Positions 61,765 through 64,000 of a DNA stretch of 64,000 bases are shown here, piece by piece. Within the stretch, counting starts at the first letter, position 1; each line of letters starts with the position of its first letter. The stretch comes from Franzmannia qiaohouensis (GTDB taxonomy: Bacteria; Pseudomonadota; Gammaproteobacteria; Pseudomonadales; Halomonadaceae). Made by a program: the position numbers and the translations under genes. Location: positions 1 to 64,000 of the forward strand of contig NZ_JARWAM010000016.1 in NCBI RefSeq assembly GCF_031451695.1, read 5' to 3'. The notes beneath the pieces are model-generated. The model searched no databases, was not told the DNA's origin, and saw only the letters and a list, made by a program, of their open reading frames with translations.

Positions 61765-63024
61765 ATGGCCCAGCACAACGCCTTCTATGCCCAATCCGGT
61801 GGCGTCACCGCCGTCATCAACGCCAGTGCCTGCGGGGTGATCGAAGCTTGCCGCCGCGAGTCCGACCGGATCGGCAAGGTATACGCAGGCCACAACGGCA
61901 TCATCGGCGCCCTGACCGAAGACCTCATCGATGTATCCCAGGAGTCGGACGACGCCATCGCCGCACTGCGCCACACCCCGGGCGGCGCCTTCGGCTCGTG
62001 TCGCTACAAGCTCAAGGACATCGAGACCCACCGCACCCAGTACGAGCGGCTGATCGAGGTCTTCAAGGCCCACGACATCCGCTACTTCTTCTATAACGGT
62101 GGCGGCGACAGCGCCGACACCTGCCTCAAGGTCTCGCAGCTCTCCGAGAAACTCGGCTACCCGCTGACCGCCATCCACGTACCCAAGACCGTAGACAACG
62201 ACCTGCCGATCACCGATAACTCGCCGGGATTCGGCAGCGTGGCCAAGTATATCGCCACCTCTACCCAAGAGGCCTCGCTGGATATCGCCTCGATGTGCGC
62301 AACCTCGACCAAGGTCTTCGTGCTCGAGGTGATGGGTCGTCACGCCGGCTGGATCGCCGCTGCGGGCGCGCTTGCTGGCAAGGGCGAAGGCGAACCGCCG
62401 CACCTGGTGATCTTTCCCGAGATTCACTTCAATCGCGCCGCGGTGATGAAGCGCGTGGATGAAGCGGTCAAGAAGTATGGTTACTGCGTGATCGTGGTAT
62501 CCGAGGGTGCGCGCTACGAAGACGGCACCTTCCTCGCCGACTCCGGCAATACCGACGCCTTCGGTCACCGCCAGCTGGGCGGCGTGGCGCCGACCCTGGC
62601 CGGCATGGTCAAGCAGGACCTGGGCTACAAATACCACTGGGCGGTCGCCGACTATCTGCAGCGCGCCGCGCGCCATCTGGCGTCGAAGACCGACGTCGAT
62701 CAGGCCTATGCGGTAGGCAAGAAGGCCGTCGAGCTGGCCTTGGAAGGCAAGAATGCCATGATGCCGGCGATCAAGCGTGTCTCCGATCACCCCTACGAGT
62801 GGCGCATCGAGGCCGCGCCGCTGGCCGAGGTCGCCAATCGCGAGAAGTTCATGCCACGTGATTTCATTCGCGAGGATGGCTTCGGCATCACTGAGGCGTG
62901 CCGTCAGTACCTGTCGCCGCTGATCCAGGGCGAAGACTTCCCGCCGTTCGAAAACGGCCTGCCCAAGGTCGCCCATCTCAAACTGGCAAAGGTCGAGCGC
63001 AAGCTGGCGACGTTTACGCTGTAA
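61765..63024 (+). CDS. pfp: 6-phosphofructokinase, PPi-dependent type
   Basis: Phosphorylates fructose-6-phosphate. The donor is inferred as pyrophosphate because the enzyme has Lys in PKTVDNDLP (ATP enzymes have Gly) and Asp at the matching position of YNGGGDSADT (ATP enzymes have GGDGS). Further motifs are EVMGRHAGWIAAA and PKVAHLKLAKVERK-like end sequence. The 419 residues fit the long bacterial PFP group. The upstream gap of 189 bases has a GTTAACATAAAGTAAC imperfect palindrome (about 61660-61675) but no clear promoter. With pyk and pyruvate carboxylase in the same window it suggests reversible triose/hexose flux. Confidence 0.92.
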   Translation: MAQHNAFYAQSGGVTAVINASACGVIEACRRESDRIGKVYAGHNGIIGALTEDLIDVSQESDDAIAALRHTPGGAFGSCRYKLKDIETHRTQYERLIEVFKAHDIRYFFYNGGGDSADTCLKVSQLSEKLGYPLTAIHVPKTVDNDLPITDNSPGFGSVAKYIATSTQEASLDIASMCATSTKVFVLEVMGRHAGWIAAAGALAGKGEGEPPHLVIFPEIHFNRAAVMKRVDEAVKKYGYCVIVVSEGARYEDGTFLADSGNTDAFGHRQLGGVAPTLAGMVKQDLGYKYHWAVADYLQRAARHLASKTDVDQAYAVGKKAVELALEGKNAMMPAIKRVSDHPYEWRIEAAPLAEVANREKFMPRDFIREDGFGITEACRQYLSPLIQGEDFPPFENGLPKVAHLKLAKVERKLATFTL

Positions 63025-63055
63025 CACGGCATATTCGGCAGCGCTGCGCGCTGCA

Positions 63056-63122
63056 TCGCGGTTGAAACCGCTCCCACATGGGCATTGTGCCAAGGCAAAT
63101 GTAGGAGCGACTTCAGTCGCGA
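63056..63122. repeat. REPIN: two inverted REP-like units
   Basis: TCGCGGTTGAAACCGCTCCCAC (63056-63077) and GTAGGAGCGACTTCAGTCGCGA (63101-63122), facing each other in the gap between the convergent pfp and kinase genes. A GCAGCGC–TGC–GCGCTGC hairpin lies just before (about 63038-63054) and may end the pfp transcript. Same family as 4227-4292 and 5758-5804. Confidence 0.8.
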
Positions 63123-63140
63123 TGGGGTTGGCAACCACCC

Positions 63141-64000
63141 TCAGCGCAGCAGCCATGACAGCACCAGCAGCAGCAGCAGGATACCCGCCACGCCCTGCCA
63201 GAAGTTGACCGGCTCCTTGAGCAGCCGGTGGCTGGTGCGCTCACGGCGCTCTCCGGCAGGGTCGCGCAGCGCATAGAGGAACTCCGACAGCCGCCGGAAG
63301 CGCAGCGCCCGCTGCGGGTCGAGTGCGCGGCGCAGCGCTTCATCCAGCGCCGGGCTGATTTCCGGATTGTGAGTGCGTGCGCTGCGATAGGCCAGCTGCT
63401 CGAGATCGGTATGGCTGCGCAGCTCATGCGGGGGAAGCGCATAGGGCAGCACGCCGGTGAGCAGCCAGTAGACCGTCGAGGCCAGCGCATACTGATCGCT
63501 ACGCCGCCCCACGTCGGTGTCGAGGGCATATTCCGGCGCACTGTGCTCGGTCAGGCCGAGCTGCCGAGCCAGCTCGCGGGAGTGCTTGTGGCCATCGCCC
63601 TCGCGCAGCCGGCAGGCGCTGAAGTCCGCCAGCACCACCTGACCGTGGCGATCGATGAGGATGTTGTCGGGATGGATCTGCTGATGCAGCAGATCCCGCC
63701 GGTGCAATGCCTGTACCGCCTTGCCCAGTTGGCGGGCGATATCCAGACGCTGAGCCAGGCTGGCCTGGGGGTGGCGCCGTGACCAGTCAGAGAGCCGTTC
63801 GCCGTCGATGTAGGCCATCAGGTAATAGAGGTAGCGGCGCGGCCGCGATGACTCCATGACCCGCGCCACGAACGGCGAGTTGACGCGCTCCACTACCCAC
63901 TGCTGAAGCAGGAAGTGCTCCAGATAGGAGTTGAGGCTGGAGAGCTCGGGGCTCGGCGCCTTCATCACCATCTCACGCTCGGTGTAGGTGTCGCGCACAC
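63141..64000 (-). CDS. protein kinase-like protein with C-terminal membrane helix (partial, 5' end beyond the window)
   Basis: The visible 285 codons are the C-terminal part of a larger gene, since the frame stays open to the edge of the window. They form a kinase fold beginning inside the N-lobe, with the ATP-site Lys in REMVMKAPSPE, AYIDGERLSDW at the hinge, the catalytic-loop region LLHQQIHPDNILID, ADFSACRL in place of DFG, SAPEYAL and a D-QYALASTVYWLLTG helix, then a single C-terminal helix (FWQGVAGILLLLLVLSWLLR). The layout matches the bifunctional PP2C-phosphatase/kinase proteins of Pseudomonas; the phosphatase half would lie outside. The catalytic Asp of HRD is Gln here, and DFG is DFS, so kinase activity is doubtful. 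Confidence 0.85.
   Translation of the reverse strand, partial: VRDTYTEREMVMKAPSPELSSLNSYLEHFLLQQWVVERVNSPFVARVMESSRPRRYLYYLMAYIDGERLSDWSRRHPQASLAQRLDIARQLGKAVQALHRRDLLHQQIHPDNILIDRHGQVVLADFSACRLREGDGHKHSRELARQLGLTEHSAPEYALDTDVGRRSDQYALASTVYWLLTGVLPYALPPHELRSHTDLEQLAYRSARTHNPEISPALDEALRRALDPQRALRFRRLSEFLYALRDPAGERRERTSHRLLKEPVNFWQGVAGILLLLLVLSWLLR

Overview
The window is high-GC, gene-dense chromosomal DNA from a gammaproteobacterium. The most likely source is Halomonas or another member of the Halomonadaceae. This rests on a complete Na+-NQR operon, gene orders that match Pseudomonas blocks (sthA–nqrM–apbE–nqrFEDCBA–gap–mfd; lipA/lipB–ybeD–dacA–rlpA–mltB–rodA–mrdA–rlmH–rsfS–nadD–proA; pycB–pycA–LysR), an OprI-like lipoprotein, and a PPi-type phosphofructokinase. 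Family assignments come from reading translated motifs; no database search was run. No rRNA, tRNA, CRISPR array, prophage or transposase was seen.

Layout. 1-4210: a repeat copy, then pilC–pilD–coaE–yacG and a Tus-type replication-terminus protein. 4227-13223: sthA and the NQR cluster with its maturation factors, all on the minus strand, flanked by REP-like elements. 13224-18334: an N-terminally extended GAPDH divergent from mfd. 18379-20791: an envelope-anchoring group in which a major lipoprotein (lpp/oprI) lies between two L,D-transpeptidases. 20911-24179: an ABC-F ATPase, a small GIY-YIG-like protein bracketed by two inverted copies of a structured repeat of about 207 bp, and a NYN-domain protein. 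24208-30706: an RND efflux operon whose TolC-family gene carries an extra N-terminal substrate-binding-like domain. 30927-34439: two small proteins and topA. 34770-36722: pyk–mgsA. 36785-39145: a DUF3141 protein related to PHA synthases. 39413-43734: two-subunit pyruvate carboxylase and a divergent LysR regulator. 44117-55553: lipoate synthesis, peptidoglycan/elongasome genes, ribosome factors, NAD and proline synthesis. 55650-58860: two membrane proteins with degenerate GGDEF-like domains and a DedA–PAP2 fusion. 58869-63024: LysE, ubiX, mpl and pfp. 63141-64000: a kinase-like gene cut by the window edge.

Most of the window is housekeeping: central carbon flux (GAPDH, PK, methylglyoxal synthase, PFP, pyruvate carboxylase), redox and sodium energetics (SthA, NQR), and the cell envelope (LDTs, Lpp, RodA/PBP2, DacA, RlpA, MltB, Mpl).

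The less ordinary signals are: a dispersed, highly structured repeat family with long and short forms, two copies of which bracket the GIY-YIG gene as inverted repeats; a REP/REPIN family; the TolC fusion; an NQR-linked ApbE-like protein without its expected metal ligands; a Tus-like protein that keeps the fork-lock histidine; tandem degenerate GGDEF membrane proteins; and a kinase-like protein lacking the catalytic Asp.
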